A stretch of 64,000 nt of DNA from Papilionanthe hookeriana x Papilionanthe teres (taxonomy: Eukaryota; Streptophyta; Magnoliopsida; Asparagales; Orchidaceae): assembly GCA_022702705.1 (NCBI GenBank), contig CM040423.1:41570070-41634069 (forward strand), in the 5' to 3' direction. Position numbers and translations under genes: made by a program. Positions within the stretch are counted from its first letter, which is position 1, and each line of letters begins with the position of its first letter. Positions 1-11,779 of the stretch are shown piece by piece. Below the pieces are notes generated by a model. The model searched no databases. It was not told the origin of the DNA and saw only the letters and a list, made by a program, of their open reading frames with translations.

Positions 1-1325
1 TTCTCTCACAACATCTTTCTCTTTTCTAACCACATCCTCTATATCTCTTCCAATTTTTAATTGGACATCTTCTATTTGTTCATTAGTGTTCTCTTAGGGT
101 TGATCTCATTGTTGATAGGAAGTGTTCCTTGGTGTCTATTGCTAAGTGAATTAGCAATTTGTCTCAGTTGATTCTCTATGTTTCTAATCGCAACATTTTG
201 ACTTTGAAACTGGTTTCTCATTTGCAATACCACTTCTTCCATAGACTTCTTCTTATCCTCAAATTGTTGATCATCGTTAGAGTCTGGTGGATATGAAGGT
301 CTATAGTTTGTGTTCCCTTGACTATTCCAACTTCCATTATGATTTGCATGATTATTTTCCCATTGTTGGTTTCCACCGTCAGTAGTAGGATTCCAGTTAA
401 ATTTAGGATGGTTCTACCAACCTGGATTGTAAAAGTTAGAGTACAGGTTGTTTATGGTATTTAAAGTCTGATGTAATAATTTAGAATCAATCAAATGCCC
501 TAATGAACTTTCCTCACTTACAGGAGTAAATTAAGGTTGGTTCATTCCAAATTGGTCCAACTTCATTGATATTGCAGCAATCTGAGATGCAAGAATTGTA
601 ATCGTATCCGTATCATGAACACTAGCTACATTTTTATGATTTACCCTTGCAGAGGGCAATTGAAATTCATTTGTAGCCATTTCTTCAATTAATGCATACG
701 CTTCATCAAATGATTTTGACATTAATGATCCACCAGCGGCAGCATCAATTATAGACCTAAGGGATTCTACTAACCCATTATAAAAAGTTTGAATGATTAA
801 CCAATCAGGCAGAGCATGGTGTAGACACTTTCTTATAAGTTTCTTAAATCTTTCCCAGGCTTCGTATATTGATTCCCCTTCATATTGACAAAATGAGATA
901 ATATCGTTTCTAAGTTTAGTAGTCCTTGAAGGTGGAAAATACTTAGCTAAGAATTCCTGAGTTAACTCCTTCCAATTTTTAATAGAACCAGGTGCTAAAG
1001 AATATAACCACATTTTAGCCTTATCCCTTAGTGAGAAAGGAAAAAGTCTTAGCCTAACAACATCGTCTGACATGCCATTATAACGAAATGTAGCACAAAG
1101 TTCTAGAAAATTTGATAAGTGTAAACAGGGATCCTCCAAAGGAGTTCCCCTAAACATATTGTTCTGCACCAGTTGGATAATCTCAGGATTTATTTCAAAT
1201 GAGTCAGCTTCTACGACAGGGTTTTGTATACTTGAGTGAATTTCATCCGTCGTAGGATTTACGTAATCCCTCAATGAAGTATGATGATTTTCTAAGTTAT
1301 TATCTTGAAAGTTTTCCATTTCCAT
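1..1325 (-). pseudogene. gag polyprotein, degenerate and partial
   Basis: Gag packages the retrotransposon RNA in virus-like particles. The intact stretch (1325-531, 264 residues) carries the Retrotrans_gag core: RGTPLEDPCLHLSNFLELC near residue 60, RLRLFPFSLRDKAKMWL near 90, then EFLAKYFPPSRTTKLRND and GESIYEAWERFKKLIRKC. It stops at TAA around 531, but the same frame continues with family-typical text: an asparagine-rich segment with YNPGW, a stretch that reads NQFQSQNVAIRNIENQLRQI, then LPINNEINP near position 90. Two further in-frame stops are visible (TAG at 414-416, probably from TGG, and TAG at 72-74). It is therefore a dead gag with point nonsense mutations rather than a genuinely short protein. 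Confidence 0.85.
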
Positions 1326-1661
1326 TTCTAGTTTTTCGAGTCCTTTCTATATTTTTATTTTTTTTATTTTTTTCTAACTCGGGATCATAAGACACAAGTC
1401 CTGCAGATCCTTTATTTCGCATACGTAACACAACTAACAATACATTAACAATTAAATAAATTAAATGAAAAATATATTCAACACAACAAAACATTTTCAC
1501 GAACACCTTATTTTTCATATAAATAGTTTTTTCTTGTTTTTCACAACACTTTTTCATATAAAAACACTTTTCACACAAAAATAGTTTTTACGACACTACA
1601 GTTTTCCAAGTCTAAGCCTAATTATTTCAACTAAAATTTTCCTAAAGTTCTAACCGAAGCT

Positions 1662-1679
1662 TCCCCGGCAACGGCGCCA
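1662..1679 (-). other. retrotransposon primer binding site
   Basis: On the minus strand the 18 bases read TGGCGCCGTTGCCGGGGA, starting six bases after the LTR end. This is the usual primer binding site of Athila/Tat and related plant gypsy elements, thought to pair with the 3' end of tRNA-Asp. It fixes the orientation and the inner LTR edge. Confidence 0.85.
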
Positions 1680-1685
1680 AAAACT

Positions 1686-3614
1686 TGACCCGACCCGCAA
1701 TTACATAGTAAATTAACTTCCAAAATATGGCCAAAAACTTGACCCGATTTATAAATAGCGGCTAGTGTGCAAAATCTTAAATGATATAAAAATTAGAAAA
1801 TATTTTACACACTAGGGGTACTACGCAAGTATACGTATCGTTTCAAGTAATATAGAGTTTTCTTTAAAAACCCCAGTATCGATCCCACGAGGAAGTGAAG
1901 TAAAAGGTCTTTAGTCAAATTCTAGTCTACTAAAATTACTCCTTAGGTTGGAATGTCGATTAAAATTGTGTTTTATTTAGCAACTACACCTAAATACAAG
2001 TGTTAAATGTAATAGTAACTATAACTAAGTGCAAATAATAATTCTAAAGATAACCCTTTTTGGATGAATTGGTTTGGAGAATTTTAAGATATTAAAAACT
2101 ACTATTCTTGTGTAATGAAATAGATAATGTATAGGAATGAGATGCATTAAATATTGTATGTGCCAAATAGGAGCAATCCTATTCTTTACCCTTTGGTCCA
2201 GACATAAAGAACATTGACTAATCCTGTGATTGGTTACTGAATCCGTGGCTAGGCTGGGAGGATATCGGCTCTCACTTCGGAGCTCCCACGTTCCCCTCGC
2301 CTGAGGGCTAACATGACCGAATTGAGGATTTTAGTCTGTCACTCTAAAATCTCCAATTCTACGCCCGATAATTATATTTCCCTATTTATTTGCATTCAAT
2401 CCCCATGAACTTCACCATCCATGGAATTTGAATGTGGTTTCACTTTGTTGAGAATTACACCGTCCTTTCGGGTCGATGCAATTACAACGAATTTTAACAC
2501 TACAATGGGCCCTTATTGCAATGTAAATGAAGTGCAAGTAAAAACCATCACATTTATAATTAAATTTACTTCTACCATGCATCACAAAATCCTAAACATG
2601 ATTTCTACTCATTGCAAAAGAAAAGTAAAAGGAAAACAATGGCATAATCTTCTTATGCCACTATTTCCAAAGAAGAAGAAAGAGTAAGAGAGATGCGTCA
2701 CAAAGCACGAAAAAAACATAAAGGAAACTTCATTTAACAAAAGCAAATCCACTAAATAAATGTTTACAAAATATAAGATAATGAAGAACAATACTTAGCT
2801 TTTTCCCCTTGAAAGAAAGATGAAGATCTCTCCCATAAAGTCTCCCGGTGATCCATACCATGCTAGCGAAATCCCTTACAAATTCTCTCAAAATCTCCTC
2901 TCCAATCTCTCCAAAAGGATAGAAATCAACATTTCTACTCTTAATCTAAGAATCCTAAACATTCCTCTAAGTTTTTCTCTCATTTCCTCTATTGTTTCTC
3001 CACTTTTTCTAACATAAATTCGTCATTTTTAAAGAGTGTGGATAAATTTCCAAGAGTCTTCATAAGCACCCATTCGAAAAAGCATCCAAATACGTCGAAT
3101 ATTGGCCCAAAACCGCCAAAAGTCGGTTCATGGTCGTCCGGGCCACTTTCGGCGGCCTTTTTGGCCATATTTCGGTGGTCTCGGGAAATTCTCGCCGTCG
3201 GCGAGATCGATCTCACCGTCGGTGAGCAGGCTGCTGCGCGGCTCCACTGTTTCGCTTCGTTTGGCTCCGTTTCAACTCTGTTTCGCCCCATTTCAGCTGT
3301 GTTGCGTTCGTAACAGATAGCCCTACAAAATAAGCATAAAAACAACATTTCTTTAAAGAATAATCTCATTAAAAAACATGTAAGAAGTGTAAAAGAGATT
3401 AAACAACAAAAGACTTATCGAAAGGTGTCAGGGCAGAATTTCATTTCTTGCTCGTTTTTGCTCCTAATTGCACCGTTTTTGCTTCCTTTTGCTCCAATCA
3501 CCATTTCTTGTCCATAAAACTAAAAAACATACAAAATACCTTCCTTTAAAGTGTAATATCATCAAAAATAAGTAAAATGATATAGCAAAAAGCGTATATA
3601 TTTTAGGCGTGTCA
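1686..3614 (-). repeat. 5' LTR of the Athila/Tat-like element (1.93 kb)
   Basis: The minus strand runs TGACA...GGGTCA, ending just before the primer binding site. It is homologous, in inverted orientation, to the solo LTR at 3903-5507. Shared blocks include the TACGTATACTTGCG type motif near 1825-1845 beside a GATCGAT block near 1875, the block near 2160-2300 ending GAGGGGAACGTGGGAGCT when read on the minus strand, and the CG-rich segment near 3180-3230. The tail carries a short duplication of the GGGTCAAGTTTTTGGC end (1681-1696 and 1729-1747). Open reading frames here are chance frames in LTR sequence. Confidence 0.85.
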
Positions 3615-3902
3615 GATAGCCATAAAGCTGAAACCCAAAACGAAATTAAAGTCACAGCAAGATAAAATTCGCCACCACAACATTCAAAATATAAAACAAC
3701 TCAAAATTTAATCAAAATTAGAACAACAAAACTACAACTACAACTAAATTAAAACGTCTCATTGGATGATCGTGAATCCTTCGGATGATGTAACCCACGT
3801 GTTACTAACGAGATTTTCCACGGTCTAAATGAAAGTGTAGAACTCATTCAGTCGAGTTTAACAAATTCATTTGGACTAAGTGAATCCGATAAAAATAGCG
3901 GT
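3615..3902 (+). repeat. LTR of element X, copy A, left piece
   Basis: These 288 bases match 10296-10585 almost base for base. They are the surviving left piece of the LTR of a plus-strand element called X here. The left edge is the insertion point of the Athila-like element; the right edge is the insertion point of the solo LTR. The final GCGGT (3898-3902) is the left target duplication of that solo LTR. Confidence 0.8.
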
Positions 3903-5507
3903 TGATCACTGAAAAATTTATTAAGAAATTCATACCTATTTTTGATGAAATTGCACTTTAAAGAAGGGTATTTTCTTTATTTTATTGCAGGAATGGAGAA
4001 TTTAGGTGATAAAAGCAAAAATCATAAAAAGGGGCGGATTTGGAACAAAAAGGAAGAAAATAATGCAATTTGTACTGAGTCGCCGACGACGAGATCGAGC
4101 CCGCCGACGGCGAGGTTACGAGGAGACATTTCTGAAGGATTTATAACTGTCTCGCTGACAGCGAGCCCGAGCCCGCCGACAGCGAGATAGCGCGGTTTGA
4201 AGATCTTCTAGAAGCCTCGCCGACAGTGAGGTAGTTCGTCGCCGACGGCGAGCTAGTTCAAATGGCACAGATACATTGAACCTGGACACTTTTTGAAGAG
4301 ATGCTTACACACCTCTTGGACCTTTGCTTACCTCTATATATAGAGGCCGAAAATCAGTCTTTTGTGTGTTATTTTTTTGTGTTGTGTGCAATCTTTTAGT
4401 CTTTTGTCTAGTTTTGTGTGCAGTTGTGTGTCTTTAGTGAGTTTAGTGAGTAATTAGTGAGTCGTGCTGTACTGGAAGGAAGAGTCAAAGGAACTACGAG
4501 GAGTCTGTTTGGGGATAAATCAAGATAAGTATTTGTATTTATTGTTTTTAACTTTAAATGAAATCCATGCTTAGTTTAGTTCCCATGCATTCGAGTAGTT
4601 TATATAGTCTTTCTCCTCGTTTATGAAATTAAGTAACTTGATGAAATTAAAATAGAGATACTTTTATATATTAATAAATTATGATAATTTTTACTTAAAA
4701 CTTAATTTACTTTTCAAGTCGGCCATTTGATTTGTTAAAATGTGTTGATTTACAACTATAGTAAAAATTACATCCGATATTCGGGAATTCAAAAGCCTTG
4801 GAAGGAAGGTGCAAATAAATAGGGAAATAATATCATTGGGCATAGAATTGAGCATTTTAGTGTGACAGACTAAAATTTTCAATTCGGTCCTATTGTTTGA
4901 GAGCTGAAGTGTAGATGTTAGCCCTCAGGCGAGGGGAACGTGGGAGCTCGAAGTGGCGGTCGGTATCCTCCCGACCTAGCCGCGGATTCGATAATCAAAC
5001 ATATGATTAGTCAATATTCTTTACACCTGGACCAAAGGGTAAAGAATAGGAATGCTCCTATTTGTCACAATACCTTAAAATTATCTATTTAAATTCATCA
5101 ATCACTTAAATTTCTAAACAAGGGGAAAAATACTTTCTCTAAATAGTTAAGACTTATTTAGTTTAATTTCTTGCACTTTTAATACGTATTAATTCTCTAC
5201 TTAGTTAAGTTACTCGATTAGAATACTTAGTTTACTTTATTGCGCTTAAATTTAGAATTCCAAATTTTCGTATACTAGTTTTATTATTATTATTATTTTA
5301 AAATTAGTTGTTATTTAATTTTCTCTTTCCCCGTGGGATCGATAACCAGGACTCCACTAGAGCCCCGTATTACTTGATACGATACGTATACTTGCGTAGC
5401 ATCCACAACATAAATAATTACAATTCTATACATATAATATAGAGGGGTCAAGTTTTTGGCGTCGTTGCAATTAAATTAAAAATATCATAATATAAAATTG
5501 TGGGTCA
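3903..5507 (+). mobile_element. solo LTR of the Athila/Tat-like family
   Basis: The insert begins TGATCACTG and ends GTGGGTCA. It is flanked by GCGGT (3898-3902) and GTGGT (5508-5512), a 5-bp target duplication with one difference. The undisturbed sequence is preserved at 10580-10595, where GCGGT runs straight into GCCAGGAT. Inside are a CG-rich palindrome-bearing stretch (4080-4255), a TATA box (CTCTATATATAGAGG near 4331), and the conserved 3' blocks, with a tail GGGTCAAGTTTTTGGC near 5446 that is an internal copy of the LTR end. No internal coding region remains, as expected after LTR-LTR recombination. Confidence 0.88.
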
Positions 5508-6556
5508 GTGGTGTCGGGATGAAGGAACCGTGGGATCTTAATCGGTTCTGCTTAATCAACTTTAAAATTTGTTTTAATTAAAACATTAAACCATCTCAAT
5601 TTTTAACATTTCTAAACCAAAACACTTCTCTCATCTATTGATTGTCACTTTCTAAAATCAAACCTCTGCAACAACAAGGAGCTTGGAGCACGGTGGGCAG
5701 CACGACCATCTTCAACAGCAAAACCTGAGTCTACAGTAGCTAAACCTTTCTTAGAATTAAATAACAAAGCCATAGGATTTTTAAGTAGTTTGCTTAGTGC
5801 AACATAAATCCTCAACTTTTTGTTAGACATTTGCATAATCATGTTATGCAAATTAAGTCTTAACCGGTCTTAGGACTCTGAGGTAGTCGTTTGGTACGAC
5901 ATAAACCCTCACATCTTCGAGGCTATTTGTGTGATTATGTCATACAAATATAAGTACTAATTAACTAAAATTGGCAGGATTGAAACATTAAATAAACTCT
6001 CAAATTGAAGCCAAACAATAGGATAGTCAGGAAGTCACCGAAGTTCACTTCGGGTCAGTGACATCCCCTACTTCTCTTCCTTTGGACTCCTGAAATAAAC
6101 TGTTTCAAATTTGAGCTATTCCCAATTGAAATTTCCCAAAATACAATTGTTTGAAAACCTTAAGCTTTGAAATTCTTGAGAGCAAAACCACTGATCATTA
6201 TCGAGAGTTTTCTTAAGTGTTTTCGGACATTTAAGATGTAATTAACTATAGGAGCTTGCCCTTATAGGGAACTTTAAGAACCTAGGTAATATAAACCCTG
6301 CTTAATTACTTTATATTAAGCAGGGAACTTGTCGACTTATAAAATTGGTTCGCAAACCAAACAGATGTCACAAATCTTCTAGTTTATTTAATCGGGCTCC
6401 ATCATCAAGCAGTGTGTCTATTCTTCGGAATAGATACACGGTTTGTAGTGTGGTGCTCGTTTATATAAACTATTTGGGATGTGAGATCGGTTTGACTTCA
6501 TATTTTAAAATTTTCAAACTTAAAGTTATTTTTCAAAAATCAAATGCTACTTTCCA

Positions 6557-6596
<40 letters not shown>

Positions 6597-6676
6597 TTTA
6601 AAATCTAAAGTTTGCCGACAACTTCTGTAGGCGACCCCCCCTTAAAAAAAAAAAACTTAACCTAAAAATATACTGA
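5508..6676 (+). repeat. LTR of element X, copy A, right piece
   Basis: This continues the LTR after the solo-LTR insertion and matches 10586-11773. It carries a TATA-like box (TTTATATAAAC near 6460), a TA microsatellite at 6562-6592, the block GCCGACAACTTCTGTAGGCG near 6613, and an end ACTGACA at about 6676 followed by TGGACC. A TG..CA type end followed by TGG fits an LTR edge plus a primer site, though I cannot name the tRNA. The small minus-strand frame at 5645-5851 is mirrored at 10716-10973; I regard it as LTR sequence, not a gene. Confidence 0.7.
6562..6592. repeat. (TA)n microsatellite inside LTR X
   Basis: A run of alternating T and A. The same run, longer, lies at the homologous place in copy B (11631-11690), so it belongs to the LTR and has changed length between copies. 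Confidence 0.9.
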
Positions 6677-9600
6677 CATGGACCTTACCAAAACTTTGCC
6701 CAATTGATCCCAAACTCTTCTCCTAACTTAGAGCAATTGATCCCCACTGAAATTCAACCCAAAAACCCTCTCTGTGAGTTCAATTTCTGAGCTCAATTTT
6801 AAGCCCAAAACCAAGACACTTCACGACAGTGAGTCAATCTTCAAATTGATTGACTCTACACCTTCACCAGACCAAGGGAAGAAGTTCCCCAGGAAAAGCC
6901 CCCTCACCAGGCCAGCCATTCCTCCTATCGGCCAAGCTTTGAAATCGGGCTTGGACGAAGTCACACCTATACAATTCACCAGGACCAAAGGCTTCATCCC
7001 TAGGCTCCTCCAGCTCCAACAAACGTGCCGAGCACATCCAATCGAGGCTTCACCGCTTGGACCAAGGTATGGAAACTCCCCTTGCTCCCGAGCTTCCAGC
7101 AATTCTCCATTTTGTTTCACTTGATTTTGATGCATGTTAGCCATATGGATAGACTCCTCTAGGCTAGACGAGCATGTAGGAAGAAACCACACTCTATTTG
7201 GTTGAGTATCCAGTGAGATCTTAGGGTTAGAAGGTGGACGGCTCTCGGGACACACCAGGCGGAGACGATGACCATGGACTGTTCGATCGCGCGTGTTTTC
7301 AACAGACGGCTCAGATGGCGTCGGACGAGGAGATGGAACATGAACCGCGGGCTGCGTGGCGCTGACTCAGATGACGACGTTGAATGAAAGAGCGCCGCGT
7401 GGAGTTTTGGAGCTGCCGAGGATGACGAGGTGTCGCGCTGGATAAGTAGGAAATTAGGGATTTTCTGAATTATTTAAATAGCCAGAACTTCAAAAATCCA
7501 TATCTTTGCATAGAAAAATCCTAAAAATAAACTAAAAATACTCACTTGCTCAGTGAATAGAGGAGAATAATGTGGAAAAAGAATTAAGTTAATTTGTTGA
7601 GTCTATGATTTTTAATTATTTAAATACCCTCTGTGATGTTTTAATTCTCCATTTACATACATAATTCATCATGACATGAGACCATAGGGCTTTTGTAGCC
7701 TCTGTTTTTAGAAACTTTTCCTGAATTTTTTAAGACCAGAGACCATCTCTATGGAGAGTTACCTAATTTCTAAGATTATGTGTCTGTTTTGGTATTTTAA
7801 TTCTAGTAATTAACATATTGCTTAGAAAATTTCAAAAAAATTAGGGGATGTTTCTATAGACCAGAGGACCCTAGGAAAATTATGGTTTGATTTAATTCCT
7901 TAAGAATAACCCTAATTAGCCCAAATACTTAAAATTGAACTATAATTAATTAGGAGTAACCACACATCAAAATTACTTGAAATAAATTCTCCACTGTCAC
8001 TTAGGATACAGAGAACCTAAAATAAAAATTTCAAGTCAATTAGAGTTAATTCAACCCACTAAATAAATTAATTAAGTGACATAATTATTTTAAAAATTAA
8101 AAAATTCATAAAACCCAAAATACATTTCAAAATTTCACCAAATTGGTATTGTGGGCTCTCTGGTATCAGAGGAGTCTAGAAAATTAAAATTGGATTTTTC
8201 TAAAAAATTTTATTTTTAACCCTATTTTTTGATATTTTAATTATTAAAAAATTAAGAAAATCACAAAAATATTAAAAATCACAAAAATGTCATATTTTTC
8301 TCCCTAATCACTTAAGAACCAACCAAATATTTTTACTAAGTCTCTAGGTTAAGATATTGAATTTTAAAATCTTAATGTAATTTTTAATGTTAAAAAAAGA
8401 ATTTTCAAACCTTCCCAGTAAAATAATTCTAATAAATCAAAGAAAAATTAGAAAATAAAAAAATTATTTCTCTGATTTCCTTGAGTTCGGAGGGACTAAG
8501 GAAAAATACAAAATCTATTTTTCAACTTTAATTTTATTCTATAATTAATTAATACCCTAAAACTCAAAATAATTATAATAAATAAAATATGATTTAAAAA
8601 ATCACCAAAATTAGTCTAAATGATCCTCTGGTCAGTAGGAACATCCCATAATTTTCTTAAGGACAGAAACCCTACCTTGGTCATGTTGTTGAATTTCCAT
8701 TGAAAACCCTTTTTTTTCAAAAAAAAATTATATAAATTAAATTAAAAATGGAAAAATCATTTTTTCTCCTCTAATGTCTTAATTGACATGTGAGTGAGGT
8801 GACATAAAAATTTTAAGTTCATTTGAACTCAATTTAGTGAGTTATGGAGTGAACATGCTTAAAAGGGCATAAAAGTAATTAAGGATTTTAACCCTAATTA
8901 ATGTTTTAGGCTTAATCAAAGGGAGGGATGAATATTTGATCTTAATTTTCTATTGGATAATTGAAACTTAGGGAATTAAGGGGTACCCATTAATCAATTT
9001 TAATAAATAAAAAATGGAACCTTAATTAATTAAAACATTTAAATTTTGGGAGAATAATTAAAATTTGAATTATTAAGATTAGGGATATGACTTAAGAAGA
9101 TATTAATTCTTTAATCTAAAATCCCTAAATAGATTAATTCGATAATATTCAACTTTTAATTAACTATAGAGAAATAATGATCAAAATTAATGATTAAAAA
9201 AGATAAATTTTAATTAAATTAAAGCTTAAAACATTAAATGATTTAATAATCAAAATAAAATAAATCTAAAACATTAAAACTAATTTGAAATCACTTGAAA
9301 AACAAACTTAAAACAAATTTGAAACATAAAAATTAATCTCAAAACAATTAATAACAAAAAAAAATGTGAAAACCGAACCAATTAAAATTAACCTAAAGAA
9401 CTATGATTAATTTAAACCAAATTTGAATCATTAAAATTTAATGAAATTACATAATCTAAACACCTCTTTCAACTTAAATAATTTGAAATGTCAAAGATTA
9501 ACCTAAAATAGTTCATGATTAAAACATCATAAATTAAATCATTTTAAAACATTAAAATTAACCTAAAATATTAAAATCATTTAAAACATAAAGGTTTAAC

Positions 9601-10295
9601 TGACTTAAACAGCTTGAACACTTTTTCAACTCAAAATGATTTAAAACACCTAAAAGGGCCAACTAAAACTTTATAATTAAATCAAAATCACTTTAAATCT
9701 TCAACTCAAAACTTCGATCAAGATTGGTTAAAATCTTTAATGAACCAAGTTACCCCTAAAGACTTTCATTATCATAACTCTTAAATGAAGCGTTAAGTGA
9801 AATGTCAATTCACTCATCGGACAATCAGATGTCCAAGTTCACTGAGCAAGAAACAAAACTTAACTAAACTCTTGGATGACCAATTCACATGTACAATGAA
9901 ATTCAGTTGGACTCAAAATAATCTCAGAAGCATTGAAAGGATGTTCAGGACTCGTCCTAAGCACTTTCTCAATATGATCAGGTTATTTAGAAAAACAATT
10001 GAACTTAATTGTTCTTTGGTGAAGAAAATCATCCTTAACAAAACACAAGAACCTAGACGTCATAGGAATTGACTGGCGATAGGATTAAGATTTTGGTAGA
10101 CAACCAGAACCTTCCCTTAGCTTGTTGTAAATATTTAAATGCTCTGACATGTGTTTTAAGTGCAGCTTGGAATGACGAGAAGAACCTCCAGGTACGCTTT
10201 TATTTTATTGCAATTTATTTACCTGCACTGTACTTTATTTTTTTCTTGCATGTTAAACAACAATGTCACCTTGCATGAAAACTGAAACTTTTAGA
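6677..10295 (+). mobile_element. internal region of element X, no retroviral coding seen
   Basis: This is the sequence between the two X LTR copies. I found no gag, protease, integrase or reverse transcriptase text on either strand. 6770-7440 is richer in G and C and has frames on both strands (6774-7124 plus, 6821-7255 minus) that match nothing I recognise. 7460-9790 is very AT-rich and full of short variants of taaaattaacctaaaa type text, with no credible gene. If the X copies are the two LTRs of one element, this would be a large non-autonomous (LARD-like) element. That is inference: no second target duplication or polypurine tract could be confirmed. Confidence 0.5.
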
Positions 10296-11626
10296 CTAGC
10301 CACAAAGCTGAAACCCAAAACTAAATTAAAATCAACACAAGATAAAATTCACTGCCTCAACATTCAAAATATAAAACAACTCAAAATTTAATCACAAACA
10401 GAACAACAAAACTACAACTTCAGCTAAATTAAAACGTCTCGTTGGATGATCGGGAATCCCTCGGATCATGTAACCCACGTGTTGCTAACGAGATTTCCCA
10501 CGTCCTAAATGAAAGTGTGGAACTCATTCAGTTGAGTTTGGCAAATTCATTTGGACTAAGTGAATCTGATGAAAATAGCGGTGCCAGGATGACGGAACCG
10601 TGGGATCTTAATCGGTCCTGCTTAATCAACTTTAAGATTTGTTTTAATTAAAATATTAAGACATTTGAATCTTAAGACTTTTCTAAACCAAAACAGTTCC
10701 CTCATCTCCTGATTTTCACCTTCTAAAACTAAACCTCTGCAATAACAAGGAGCTTGGAGCACAGTGGGCAGCACGACCATCTTCATCAGCAAAACTTGGG
10801 TCTTCTTCAGCAAAACCTTTCTTAGAAATAAATAACCAAACAATAGGATTTCGAGGTAGTCTGCCTAGTGCAACATAAATCCTCAGCTTTTTGTTAGGCA
10901 TTTGCATAATCATGTTATATAAATTAAGCTCTAACCGGTCATAGGACTCCGAGGTAGTCTTTTGGTACGACATAAACTCTCACATCTTCGAGGCTATTTG
11001 TGTGATTATGTTATACAAATATAAGTCCTAATTAACTAAAATTGATAGGATTGAAACATTAAATAATTCCCTTAAATTGAAGCCAAACAATAGGATAGTC
11101 GGGAAGTCACCGAAGTTCATTTCGAGTCTGTGACATCCCCTACTTCTTTTCCTTTGGATTCCTGAAATAAACTGCTACAAATTTGAGCTATTCCCTATTG
11201 AAATTTCCAAAATCCAATTTGTTTGAAAACCTTAAACTTTGAAATTCTTGAGAGCAAAACCACTGATCATTATCGAGAGTTTTCTTAAGTGTTTTTGGAC
11301 ATTTAAGATGTAATTAACTATAGAGGCTTGCTCTTATAGGGAACTTTAAGAACCCAGGTAATATAAACCCTGCTTAATTCATTTATATTAAGCAGGGGAA
11401 CTTGTCGGCTTATAAAATTGGTTCGCATACCAAAAAGATGTCACAAATCTTCTAGTTTATTTAATCAAGCCCCATCATTAAGTAGTGTATCTGTTCTTTG
11501 GGATAGATACATGGTTTGTGGTGTGGTGCTCGTTTATATAAACTATTTGGGATGTGAGATCGGTTTGATTTCATATCTTAAAATTTTCAAACTTAAAATT
11601 ATTTTCAAAATCAAATGCTACTTTCT

Positions 11627-11695
<69 letters not shown>

Positions 11696-11773
11696 TTTAA
11701 AATCTAAAATTCGCAGACAACTTCTATAGGCGACCCCCTTCTTAAAACACACAACCAAAAAATATGCCGACAC
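10296..11773 (+). repeat. LTR of element X, copy B (uninterrupted)
   Basis: Matches 3615-3902 joined to 5513-6676 along its whole length, which shows the empty site of the solo LTR. It has a TATA-like box near 11536, a TA run at 11631-11690, the GACAACTTCTATAGGCG block near 11717, and ends GCCGACA at 11773, where similarity to copy A stops. The left edge may lie further upstream, since copy A is cut there. The sequence after 11773 belongs to an older gypsy gag, so CTCAT is the candidate target duplication; its partner is off-window. Confidence 0.7.
11631..11690. repeat. (TA)n microsatellite inside LTR X copy B
   Basis: About 30 TA units, at the same LTR position as the shorter run at 6562-6592. 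Confidence 0.92.
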
Positions 11774-11779
11774 TCATCT

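Larger units (their letters stand above)
1..3614 (-). mobile_element. Athila/Tat-like Ty3/gypsy element, 5' part, cut by window edge
   Basis: Read on the minus strand, this is the left part of an LTR retrotransposon: 5' LTR (3614 down to 1686), a primer binding site just inside it, a leader, then a gag reading frame running to the window edge. Protease, reverse transcriptase and the other LTR lie outside. The gag wording and the primer site sequence are typical of the plant non-chromodomain gypsy group (Athila/Tat). The LTR begins TGACA on the minus strand, next to GATAG at 3615-3619, which would be the target duplication; its partner is off-window. The element sits inside another LTR (copy at 3615-6676). 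In-frame stops in gag show that it is not autonomous. Confidence 0.85.

Noticed and set aside
3038..3320. Overlapping plus-strand frames of 91 and 72 codons
   Set aside because: They lie in the GC-richer part of a minus-strand LTR; similarity to the inverted LTR copy shows non-coding LTR sequence.
6774..7255. Frames of 116 (plus) and 144 (minus) codons in the interior of element X
   Set aside because: The two overlap antisense, match no family I know, and lie in a locally GC-rich patch that opens frames by chance. Kept only as a note on the X interior.
10716..10973. Minus-strand frame of 85 codons, with a similar frame at 5645-5851
   Set aside because: Its repetition comes from the two LTR copies; the shorter copy differs at its N-terminus, and there is no sign of a gene.
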